From Bacteroidota bacterium (lineage in GTDB: Bacteria > Bacteroidota > Bacteroidia > Bacteroidales > VadinHA17), in the NCBI GenBank assembly GCA_015222065.1, contig JADFUQ010000262.1:1-10517 (forward strand): a stretch of DNA of 10,517 nt. Direction: 5' to 3'. The notes under the pieces are model-generated. The model saw nothing but the letters and a program-made list of their open reading frames with translations. It did no database searches and was not told where the DNA came from. Position 1 is the stretch's first letter; every line of letters begins with the position of its first letter. The position numbers and the translations under genes were made by a program. Of this stretch, positions 1 to 4,922 are shown piece by piece.

Positions 1-306
1 AAACTGAAAGAGGATAACCAGAATATTTCAACAGAGGAAGGGAAAAATGCTGCTCTTAAATTAATTGAATCTGAAATAAATGCTTACCGGAAGGGCGGAA
101 AATATGAAGAAATGTTCCCCCAGCGTTGGTTGCCAGGTGCAATAGGAATCCCGGACGAAGCTTTTACACAAGAAAACCACCTTTTGAACTCCACTATAAA
201 AATTGTACGAGGCAAGATCGTGGAACAGTACAAAGATCTGATAGGATTTCTCTATACTCCTGAAGCTAAAGACATAACAAACGAACAGAATAAAGCATCT
301 ATTTAA
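1..306 (+). CDS. AMP-forming acyl-CoA synthetase-like protein, C-terminal end (partial)
   Basis: The reading frame is open from the first base and ends in TAA at 304-306, so only the last 101 residues are present. They fit the C-terminal mobile subdomain of ANL-family adenylating enzymes of the long-chain acyl-CoA synthetase type. These enzymes activate a carboxylic acid with ATP and pass it to coenzyme A in the cytoplasm. The telling part is the block FTQENHLLNSTIKIVRGKI followed by EQYKDLIGFLY, which matches the family pattern FTxENGLLxxTxKxxR then YxxxIxxLY. In that pattern the lysine of TxKxxR lies in the region that carries the catalytic lysine. The A8 hinge and the AMP-binding core lie outside the window, so substrate and full length cannot be judged. 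The usual Gly of ENGLL is His here. An internal ATG at 112 is not the real start, because the family match begins upstream of it. Confidence 0.75.
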   Translation, partial: KLKEDNQNISTEEGKNAALKLIESEINAYRKGGKYEEMFPQRWLPGAIGIPDEAFTQENHLLNSTIKIVRGKIVEQYKDLIGFLYTPEAKDITNEQNKASI

Positions 307-330
307 TTGATATTGAATAATTATAAAAAA

Positions 331-361
331 ATTGATTTACCTGCAATAATTTCATATTTTG
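331..361 (+). promoter_or_regulatory. Possible Bacteroidota-type promoter for the M1 peptidase gene
   Basis: ATTG at 331-334 and TATTTTG at 355-361 are separated by 20 bases. This resembles the Bacteroidota sigma-factor pattern TTTG, about 20 bases, TAnnTTTG, but the -7 box is one base short. The predicted RNA would start a few bases before the ATG at 380. This is a weak match in AT-rich DNA. Confidence 0.25.
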
Positions 362-379
362 ATAAAAAATAACTACGTC

Positions 380-2383
380 ATGAATTGCAAAAAATTAATT
401 ACCACTGCTCTCTTCACATGCCTGCTAATATGGTCCGTATCATTTTCGGGCAATAGCCAGGCTCTCAGCCCCAGGATCGCTAATTATGACATGAAGGTAA
501 AACTTGATCCTGTAGAAAAAATCATTGATGGCACTATGACATTCGAATGGAAAAATCCATCACAGGACACTATCCGGGAATTGCATTTTCATATGTACCT
601 AAATGCATTTAAGAATAACAGGTCAACTTTCTGGAAAGAGTCAGGCGGACAGCTAAGGGGAAGGAATATTGATACTAAAGATCCAAAGGTGTGGGGTTGG
701 GTTGACATTCTTTCGCTCAAGACCCCGGAAGGAAATGATCTTACTAATTCAATACAATTTGTCCAGCCCGATGATGATAATACGGATGACCAAACGGTAG
801 CTGCAGTAAAACTTGAGAATCCGGTTCTGCCAGGCGGGAGTCTGACACTTAATATTGAGTTCAGATCAAAATTACCAAAGATCTTTGCACGTTCCGGTTT
901 TAGCGATAACTATTTCCTGGTCGCTCAATGGTTCCCCAAGATCGGTGTATATGAACCGGCAGGAATGCGTTATGCTGAAAAAGGACAATGGAATTGCCAC
1001 CAGTATCACGCCCATTCTGAATTTTATGCCAACTTCGGAGTATACCGTGTAGAGATAACACTGCCTAAGGAGTTTGTTGTTGGGGCTACAGGGAAACAGA
1101 TCAATGAAAAAATCCTTGATGACGGATTGAAACAGGTAACCTTCCTGGCTGAGGATGTGGTTGACTTTGCCTGGACTGCCTCACCCCGGTTCGTTGTGGT
1201 AAAAGATCAATGGAAAGATGTAAATATAAAAGTTTACCTGCAACCCGAACATGAACAACTTGCTTCACGGCATACTGAGTCAGTAAAAGCTGCACTGGAG
1301 TATTTTGACGCACATGTGGGTCCCTACCCCTATTCCACCATCTCCGTTGTTGACCCTCCTTTCAGGGGGTTGGGCTCGGCCGGAATGGAATATCCTACTT
1401 TTATTACAGCAGGTTCGCTTTGGGGTCTGCCGGATGAACTCCGGTTAACTGAAATGGTAACCATCCATGAATTCGGTCATAACTATTTTATGGGTATGCT
1501 GGCTACCAACGAATTTGAAGAGGCCTGGATGGACGAGGGAATGAATACTTATTTCGAATCGCGCATAATGGATCACTCATATGGTGTGGGCACATCATTT
1601 GTCGGGTTTAAGAAATTCCATTTTGATGATAAGGAAAACCAAAGATTATCATATACCCGTTCATCTTACCCAAAAATTGCTGAGAGTACCCGCCCGGCAT
1701 GGGAATTCGAGCATGGTGGTTATGGTACAATGTCGTATCAAAAACCTGCCACTATGTTCACAACCCTGGAACGCCTCGTGGGAGAAGAAACTAACGAAGA
1801 AATATGGAAGACATATTTTGAAAAATGGAAATTTAAGCATCCTTCAGGAAAAGATTTTATCAATGTAGTGAATGAAGTTGTAACAAAAAACCATGGAACC
1901 AGGTTTGGGGAAAATATGAACTGGTTCTTTGACCAGACTTTGTATGGATCGAAAGTGTGTGATTATAAGCTTCTAAGGATAAGGAACAATAAATTAACTC
2001 CACCAAAAGGTATTGATGATAGCGGAGGTAATAAACTGATATACAAGAAAACCGAGTATGAAAATATAATATATAAATCGTCCGTGGTAATACACCGGGT
2101 TGGCGAGGTAGTAATGCCCCAGGAAGTGCTGATCCATTTTGAAGATGGCGAAGAAATCACTGAAACCTGGGACGGAAAAAGCAGAACTAAAGAATTTTCA
2201 TATGAAAAACCCGAAAAAATTATTTGGGCAATGATTGATCCTGAGAATAAGATAATGCTTGATATCAATTTGCAGAATAACAGCCGGGCTATTAAACCGA
2301 AAAAAACTGTGTTTACGAAATATATGATTAAATTCCTCTTCTTTATGCAAAATCTGTTTCAGAATTTCGCAATCTTCATCTAA
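380..2383 (+). CDS. Exported M1-family metallopeptidase (aminopeptidase-like)
   Basis: This is a 667-residue zinc peptidase of the M1 (gluzincin) family, which usually removes N-terminal residues from peptides. The zinc site HEFGH lies at residues 363-367, followed by exactly 18 residues and Glu386 (HExxH-X18-E). GMEYP at 335-339 takes the place of the GxMEN substrate-binding motif, with Asn replaced by Tyr as in many divergent bacterial members. Tyr453, 90 residues after the first zinc His, is in the right place for the catalytic tyrosine. The N-terminus (MNCKK, then a hydrophobic run ending near NSQA) is a signal peptide without a lipobox Cys, so export to the periplasm or cell surface is likely. 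The ATG at 380 is preferred because the signal peptide begins there; a TTG at 359 would add seven polar residues. The C-terminus ends in a hydrophobic tail of about 20 residues that could touch or span a membrane. The next gene starts 15 bases later, so the two are probably co-transcribed. Exact specificity is unknown. Confidence 0.88.
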   Translation: MNCKKLITTALFTCLLIWSVSFSGNSQALSPRIANYDMKVKLDPVEKIIDGTMTFEWKNPSQDTIRELHFHMYLNAFKNNRSTFWKESGGQLRGRNIDTKDPKVWGWVDILSLKTPEGNDLTNSIQFVQPDDDNTDDQTVAAVKLENPVLPGGSLTLNIEFRSKLPKIFARSGFSDNYFLVAQWFPKIGVYEPAGMRYAEKGQWNCHQYHAHSEFYANFGVYRVEITLPKEFVVGATGKQINEKILDDGLKQVTFLAEDVVDFAWTASPRFVVVKDQWKDVNIKVYLQPEHEQLASRHTESVKAALEYFDAHVGPYPYSTISVVDPPFRGLGSAGMEYPTFITAGSLWGLPDELRLTEMVTIHEFGHNYFMGMLATNEFEEAWMDEGMNTYFESRIMDHSYGVGTSFVGFKKFHFDDKENQRLSYTRSSYPKIAESTRPAWEFEHGGYGTMSYQKPATMFTTLERLVGEETNEEIWKTYFEKWKFKHPSGKDFINVVNEVVTKNHGTRFGENMNWFFDQTLYGSKVCDYKLLRIRNNKLTPPKGIDDSGGNKLIYKKTEYENIIYKSSVVIHRVGEVVMPQEVLIHFEDGEEITETWDGKSRTKEFSYEKPEKIIWAMIDPENKIMLDINLQNNSRAIKPKKTVFTKYMIKFLFFMQNLFQNFAIFI

Positions 2384-2398
2384 TACAAAATCAGAACT

Positions 2399-3265
2399 AT
2401 GACAATTATACAAAATTATCTATCCGGATTACGACTGGCATCCCGTTCGTTGAAGATGACCACCATGATATATGTTATAAATCTACTTTTCGCGCTGGCA
2501 CTGGCTATACCTTTTTATAGTGTAATAACCAATGCAGCTCATGGAAGTCTTCAGGTTAACAAGCTGCTGGAAGGTTTTAATTATACAACAATGCAGGAAT
2601 TAACGGACAGTGCAAAAGGTTCAATCAGCCTGTTATTTAAGGAAGGTATCTGGCTGGCAATTCTGTATCTTCTCTTAAGCATTTTCCTGGCGGGAGGAAT
2701 CCTGAAAACTTTAGATAACGGTGCTGTTTTTAAAAGCAAGGAATTCTTCGCGAACGGCAGTAAGTTCTTCTTCAGATTCCTTCGACTAACATTTTATTTC
2801 ATTCTTATTCATGCACTGGTAATCCTGATCATCTACCTGCCATTATCACTGATATTGAGTACACTTGGAAAAAATGCCGAATCAGAAAAAGCACTTTTTT
2901 ATGCTATAATTGCAGGAGGCGGACTGCATATTATTATATTTATCTACCTGCTTATTATAGCACATTATACCCGGTTTATGATTATTACAGAAGATACCAC
3001 TAAAGTATGGAAAAAGATATGGGCTTCAGTAAAATTCGTATCCCGCAAGTTCTTTTCAACCTATCCACTGTATTTGCTTTTACTGGCAGGTCTCGTTTTG
3101 CTGATACTGGTATTCAAATTCCTTTCAGGCGTTGTTGGAATGACTACAGGGTTTACGATCTTCATCATGTTCCTCCTTCAGCAGGTATTTATCTGGTGCA
3201 GGATATGGTTGAAGATATGGATATATGGCGGTCAGCTTGAGTATTATTTGTATAATAGGGAGTAA
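2399..3265 (+). CDS. Polytopic inner-membrane protein of unknown function
   Basis: This is a 288-residue protein that I cannot assign to a named family. About six hydrophobic helices are visible, near residues 23-44, 82-103, 129-155, 166-190, 221-243 and 249-270. Basic stretches between them (for example around 203-217) suggest cytoplasmic loops. There are no nucleotide-binding, transporter signature or catalytic motifs, and polar residues within the helices are few. It begins 15 bases after the M1 peptidase stop with no room for a promoter, so it should be made from the same transcript. That makes a role in membrane placement or function of the peptidase possible, but this rests on context only. 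The ATG at 2399 is the only sensible start, since it directly precedes an amphipathic region and the first helix. Confidence 0.8.
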   Translation: MTIIQNYLSGLRLASRSLKMTTMIYVINLLFALALAIPFYSVITNAAHGSLQVNKLLEGFNYTTMQELTDSAKGSISLLFKEGIWLAILYLLLSIFLAGGILKTLDNGAVFKSKEFFANGSKFFFRFLRLTFYFILIHALVILIIYLPLSLILSTLGKNAESEKALFYAIIAGGGLHIIIFIYLLIIAHYTRFMIITEDTTKVWKKIWASVKFVSRKFFSTYPLYLLLLAGLVLLILVFKFLSGVVGMTTGFTIFIMFLLQQVFIWCRIWLKIWIYGGQLEYYLYNRE

Positions 3266-3274
3266 TAAATATAC

Positions 3275-3404
3275 GGATTTTGCGATCCGCCTTGGCGGAG
3301 AAGCAATCTTTCCCGGTTTTTTGTAAAGCCCAAGACAGTCAATCTATCTGGCATTCTGGATATTTTTGGAAGTTTGCTTCGTCGTTTCACTCCTCGCAAA
3401 ATCC
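3275..3404. repeat. REPIN/BIME-like element with inverted ends
   Basis: The ends are an exact 11-base inverted repeat, GGATTTTGCGA at 3275-3285 and TCGCAAAATCC at 3394-3404. A second inverted pair lies just inside, GAAGCAA at 3300-3306 and TTGCTTC at 3374-3380. Each end therefore reads as a unit of the form TTTTGCGA-(variable centre)-GAAGCAA, and the two units face each other across about 67 bases. The left unit is also a hairpin by itself. This resembles widespread extragenic palindromes containing TTGCGA...GAAGCAATCT. Two such units in inverted order is the layout of REPIN or BIME elements. No transposase gene is nearby. Confidence 0.5.
3280..3306 (+). terminator. Possible terminator after the membrane protein gene
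   Basis: TTGC-ga-TCCGCC-tt-GGCGGA-gaa-GCAA forms a two-part hairpin starting 14 bases after the stop codon of the membrane protein gene. A run of six T lies at about 3316-3321, ten bases past the stem, which is farther than in a standard intrinsic terminator. The same bases form the left end of the inverted-repeat element, so this may be a repeat that happens to end transcription. Confidence 0.3.
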
Positions 3405-3435
3405 TTTTTCACTTTTTAAAATCCGGTTAAAACTG

Positions 3436-3449
3436 TGTCCTTCGGGACA
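3436..3449. repeat. Small hairpin with a UUCG tetraloop
   Basis: TGTCC-TTCG-GGACA is a perfect 5-bp stem closed by C(UUCG)G, an unusually stable RNA loop when transcribed from the + strand. No T-run follows directly, so it is not a textbook terminator. It lies 32 bases beyond the inverted-repeat element and 142 bases before the small protein gene. Confidence 0.5.
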
Positions 3450-3591
3450 AAGGGTATTCTCTTTTTATTTTGCATAAATTTCCATATTATTTGTAACTTG
3501 TAGAATTCTAAATTTTTACTGAATAATATTATGTAGCTAATTTCTATATAAACGAACATAATAACTGTATACCACTGATAAATATAACATA

Positions 3592-3759
3592 ATGGCAAGA
3601 CGCAAGGACATAGCAATAGGCACCAAGGTACAAAGTAAAAAAGACCCTTTACTCAAAGGTGTAGTAAAGGCAATTAGGCAGGATAGGGAAACAGGTGAGA
3701 AGTTGTATGTTTTAACTAATAACCTTCGTTTTACTTTTAATGAACTAATAATTTTATAA
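3592..3759 (+). CDS. Small basic hypothetical protein, 55 residues
   Basis: An ATG at 3592 opens a 55-codon frame ending in TAA at 3757-3759. The product starts MARRKDIAIGTKVQSKKDPL and continues with LKGVVKAIRQD, then ETGEKLYVLTNNLRFTFNELI. Short beta-type segments with a conserved-looking GTKVxSKxD and KGVV pattern recall small SH3-like or KOW-like barrels, but I do not recognise the family and assign no function. In its favour are a balanced amino acid composition, an A-rich Bacteroidota-style leader and no competing gene: the longer - strand frames over it have no protein character. There is no Shine-Dalgarno site. A weak hairpin follows 30 bases after the stop. The convergent toxin gene ends about 310 bases further on. 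Confidence 0.55.
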   Translation: MARRKDIAIGTKVQSKKDPLLKGVVKAIRQDRETGEKLYVLTNNLRFTFNELIIL

Positions 3760-3789
3760 ACCAAAAAAAATCTATTTGTCAGTCTTTCT

Positions 3790-3804
3790 AAAAAGCTGCT
3801 TTTT
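3790..3804 (+). terminator. Weak terminator-like hairpin after the small protein gene
   Basis: AAAAAGC-T-GCTTTTT is a perfect inverted repeat 30 bases downstream of the small protein stop. The centre is too tight for a full stem, so about five A-U pairs would form. An alternative GCTG/CAGC pairing overlaps it. The T-run is part of the stem, which makes termination uncertain. Confidence 0.25.
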
Positions 3805-3805
3805 C

Positions 3806-3820
3806 AGCGGTCTGACTGGT
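3806..3820. repeat. ACCGGT-type palindrome, degenerate copy
   Basis: AGCGGTCTGACTGGT differs at two positions from the perfect copy at 3889-3903. It lies directly after the weak hairpin downstream of the small protein gene. Confidence 0.4.
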
Positions 3821-3873
3821 TTATAATTAATTTAGCATTCTGCTTTTACTTATCTCCGGAATTTCAAATAAGC

Positions 3874-3909
3874 TATATCTCTTTTCCCACCGGTCTGACC
3901 GGTTGTTGT
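3874..3909. repeat. ACCGGT-type palindrome, perfect copy with shared flank
   Basis: The core ACCGGTC-T-GACCGGT (3889-3903) is a perfect 7-bp inverted repeat around one base. The 15 bases before it, starting TATATCTCTTTTCCC, match the flank of the copy at 4702-4731 at 12 of 15 positions, so the repeat unit is longer than the palindrome alone. Confidence 0.55.
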
Positions 3910-3944
3910 ATACTAACGTGAGTTCGATATAAATTGAAACTGTT

Positions 3945-3961
3945 AAACCGGTTACCGGTTT
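3945..3961. repeat. Perfect 17-base palindrome AAACCGGT-T-ACCGGTTT
   Basis: Two 8-base arms flank one central base. It shares the ACCGGT half-site with the neighbouring copies but has closer spacing, so it may be an operator-like site or a relative of the same repeat family. It lies 107 bases past the toxin stop. Confidence 0.45.
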
Positions 3962-4017
3962 ATGAGATGATTTGTGTTATACTCAGCGTGAAAACTGTGG
4001 GCTTAAAAGCCAAACAG

Positions 4018-4042
4018 AATTAACATCTTTACCCTGTTAATT
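4018..4042 (-). terminator. AT-rich hairpin after the toxin gene
   Basis: AATTAACA (4018-4025) and TGTTAATT (4035-4042) form an 8-bp perfect stem with a 9-base loop, 25 bases downstream of the toxin stop on the - strand. No T-run follows in the direction of transcription, so termination is uncertain. Confidence 0.25.
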
Positions 4043-4067
4043 ATCCGTGATGAGATAAGTTGCATTT

Positions 4068-4367
4068 TTACTTAATTATCAAATCATCTGGATTTTGTCT
4101 GCAATCCCAGATAGAATGAATTACTATCATATCTTTTATAACTTCGTAAAATAGAATGAAATCATCAACTATTAATCCTCTAACTCCTTTTAATACAGTT
4201 TTAATTCCGAGATTTGGTTGCTTGATTAGAAGTCTGAGCTCTTTATTGAATTTCCTGTTAAGCTTTATAGAATAAGTTTTACTTTTATTTCTTTTAATAT
4301 AGAATTCAAGTATATCGTATCTCTTAATTTTTGCTCTATTTGACCAGATTATTTTGTATTGAGCCAT
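4068..4367 (-). CDS. ParE/RelE-family toxin of a type II toxin-antitoxin module
   Basis: The 99-residue basic protein fits the ParE/RelE toxin fold. It starts with the typical beta strand YKIIWSNRAK, then two helices with a KxxRYDILEFYI pattern, and a later block PNLGIKTVLKGVRGLIV with the usual PxxG and VR positions. It ends with IHSIWDCRQNPDDL, which matches the Bacteroidota-type ending WDxRQxPxxL. Members of this family block either gyrase (ParE) or translation as mRNA endonucleases (RelE); the sequence alone does not settle which, though the C-terminal style is more ParE-like. The ATG at 4367 lies inside the end of the antitoxin gene, a 19-base overlap in a different frame, so translation is probably coupled. 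The antitoxin is expected to bind and silence it in the cytoplasm. The product is intact and ends in TAA. Confidence 0.82.
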   Translation of the reverse strand: MAQYKIIWSNRAKIKRYDILEFYIKRNKSKTYSIKLNRKFNKELRLLIKQPNLGIKTVLKGVRGLIVDDFILFYEVIKDMIVIHSIWDCRQNPDDLIIK

Positions 4368-4585
4368 CCATCAATTTCTTTTTCAAGTTCATCATTTTCA
4401 ATAAACAATCCTTGCTCAACTTCCTTTTTCGATGCGATTATTTCATTTCTTTGTTCTGGTGTTAGTGTCAGAACTTTTGATTCTGATTTAGAATCAAGTA
4501 TAGTTTTTATCGCCTGGAGAAAGGATTTATCATTAATCTCTGCAATTCTATGAATTAGGATGTTTTTTAGTTCAACAGTTTTCAT
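4349..4585 (-). CDS. Antitoxin partner of the ParE/RelE-like toxin
   Basis: The 78-residue acidic protein is the first gene of the pair. It matches a common Bacteroidota antitoxin type with the blocks LIHRIAEINDKSFLQAIKTI, then LTLTPEQRNEI and KEVEQGLF, and an acidic end with DELEKEIDGWL. The N-terminal half probably dimerises or binds DNA, and the acidic tail is expected to wrap around the toxin. No classical ribbon-helix-helix or HTH motif is obvious, so autoregulation is assumed from the family, not seen. The ATG at 4585 is supported by an AAAAAAGG-like ribosome site (4591-4598), one of the clearer ones in the window. The gene overlaps the toxin start by 19 bases. Confidence 0.8.
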   Translation of the reverse strand: MKTVELKNILIHRIAEINDKSFLQAIKTILDSKSESKVLTLTPEQRNEIIASKKEVEQGLFIENDELEKEIDGWLNTK

Positions 4586-4599
4586 AAGTACCTTTTTTA

Positions 4600-4607
4600 C
4601 AAATTTA
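4600..4607 (-). promoter_or_regulatory. Possible -7 box for the toxin-antitoxin pair
   Basis: Read on the - strand, the bases are TAAATTTG, a full match to the Bacteroidota -7 consensus TAnnTTTG. No clear TTTG box is seen about 20 bases further upstream. If used, the transcript would begin within about 10 bases of the antitoxin ATG and would cut into the ribosome site, which weakens the call. Confidence 0.3.
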
Positions 4608-4701
4608 CTAAATTTTTCTATCTAGTCACTTCATATCCTTTGTTTTCTCCTCACAATTATTACCAATCCTTCGAAGTTCACTGATGATTACGCCCCCTTG
4701 G

Positions 4702-4731
4702 TATATCCTTTTCCCCACCGGTCCGATCGGT
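4702..4731. repeat. ACCGGT-type palindrome, second copy with shared flank
   Basis: The core ACCGGTCCGATCGGT (4717-4731) differs from the perfect copy at 3889-3903 at two positions, and the 15-base flank TATATCCTTTTCCCC aligns without gaps. Together with that copy it forms a direct repeat on either side of the toxin-antitoxin pair, about 830 bases apart. Confidence 0.5.
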
Positions 4732-4753
4732 TATTGTAACCTACCATGCAGTT

Positions 4754-4786
4754 ACTCACTGTGTGACTCGGAGTCATCCGGTGAGT
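4754..4786. repeat. Imperfect 33-base palindrome
   Basis: ACTCAC (4754-4759) pairs with GTGAGT (4781-4786), and TGACTC (4764-4769) pairs with GAGTCA (4771-4776). The symmetrical internal loops are TGTG and TCCG. The arms could act as protein-binding half-sites or as an RNA hairpin. There is no adjacent T-run longer than four on either strand. Confidence 0.5.
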
Positions 4787-4813
4787 TTTCATAAAATATC
4801 TTTTTCTCAGACT

Positions 4814-4845
4814 CTGCCAGGAACGCCTGCGGCGTACTCTGGCAG
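4814..4845. repeat. Large hairpin downstream of hypD
   Basis: CTGCCAG (4814-4820) pairs with CTGGCAG (4839-4845), and ACGCC (4823-4827) pairs with GGCGT (4831-4835), around a TGC loop with a small internal loop. It lies 78 bases after the hypD stop on the - strand. With no T-run it is not a standard terminator, though it could stabilise the mRNA end or be a REP-like repeat. Confidence 0.45.
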
Positions 4846-4875
4846 GTCTTCTGCTAACTTATTCATTCTCCGCTT

Positions 4876-4916
4876 TCTTCCTTCCGGCTTCCAGCCTCAA
4901 ACTTCCAACCTCTTCT
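4876..4916. repeat. Pyrimidine-rich degenerate short repeat
   Basis: The + strand is a run of CTTCC, GCTTCCAGCCTC and ACTTCCAACCTC variants, a loose 7-12 base repeat with almost all purines on the other strand. Similar low-complexity runs occur between genes in Bacteroidota. It begins only seven bases past the hypD stop, so the hypD mRNA would carry it as a purine-rich trailer. Confidence 0.4.
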
Positions 4917-4922
4917 CTATAT

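Larger units (their letters stand above)
3266..3591. other. Non-coding stretch with inverted repeats
   Basis: These 326 bases between the membrane protein and the small protein hold no convincing gene. The short open frames here have no recognisable protein features and run through repeat DNA. The first 140 bases are taken up by an element with inverted ends (3275-3404). A hairpin with a UUCG loop follows (3436-3449), and then AT-rich sequence up to the next start codon. Confidence 0.6.
3760..4067. other. Non-coding stretch with palindromes between small protein and toxin gene
   Basis: These 308 bases separate two convergent genes. I see no gene here. The stretch holds an A/T hairpin (3790-3804), two ACCGGT-type palindromes of one family (3806-3820 and 3889-3903), a related longer palindrome (3945-3961) and a hairpin near the toxin end (4018-4042). 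Confidence 0.6.
4586..4922. other. Non-coding stretch between toxin-antitoxin promoter and hypD end
   Basis: These 337 bases hold no supported gene. They contain the presumed toxin-antitoxin promoter, one ACCGGT-type repeat (4702-4731), two large imperfect palindromes (4754-4786 and 4814-4845) and a pyrimidine-rich degenerate repeat (4876-4916). The dense structure suggests a place where repeat elements have gathered. No hairpin is followed by a T-run in the - direction, so no clear hypD terminator is visible. Confidence 0.55.

Noticed and set aside
359..379. TTG at 359 as the start of the M1 peptidase
   Set aside because: It would place seven polar residues before a standard signal peptide that begins at the ATG at 380.
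3280..3477. Open frame of 65 codons on the + strand
   Set aside because: It runs through the inverted-repeat element and the UUCG hairpin and shows no protein character.
3537..3764. Open frame of 75 codons on the - strand over the small protein
   Set aside because: It is the antisense of the 55-residue frame, which has the more protein-like composition. Doubt remains because both are short.
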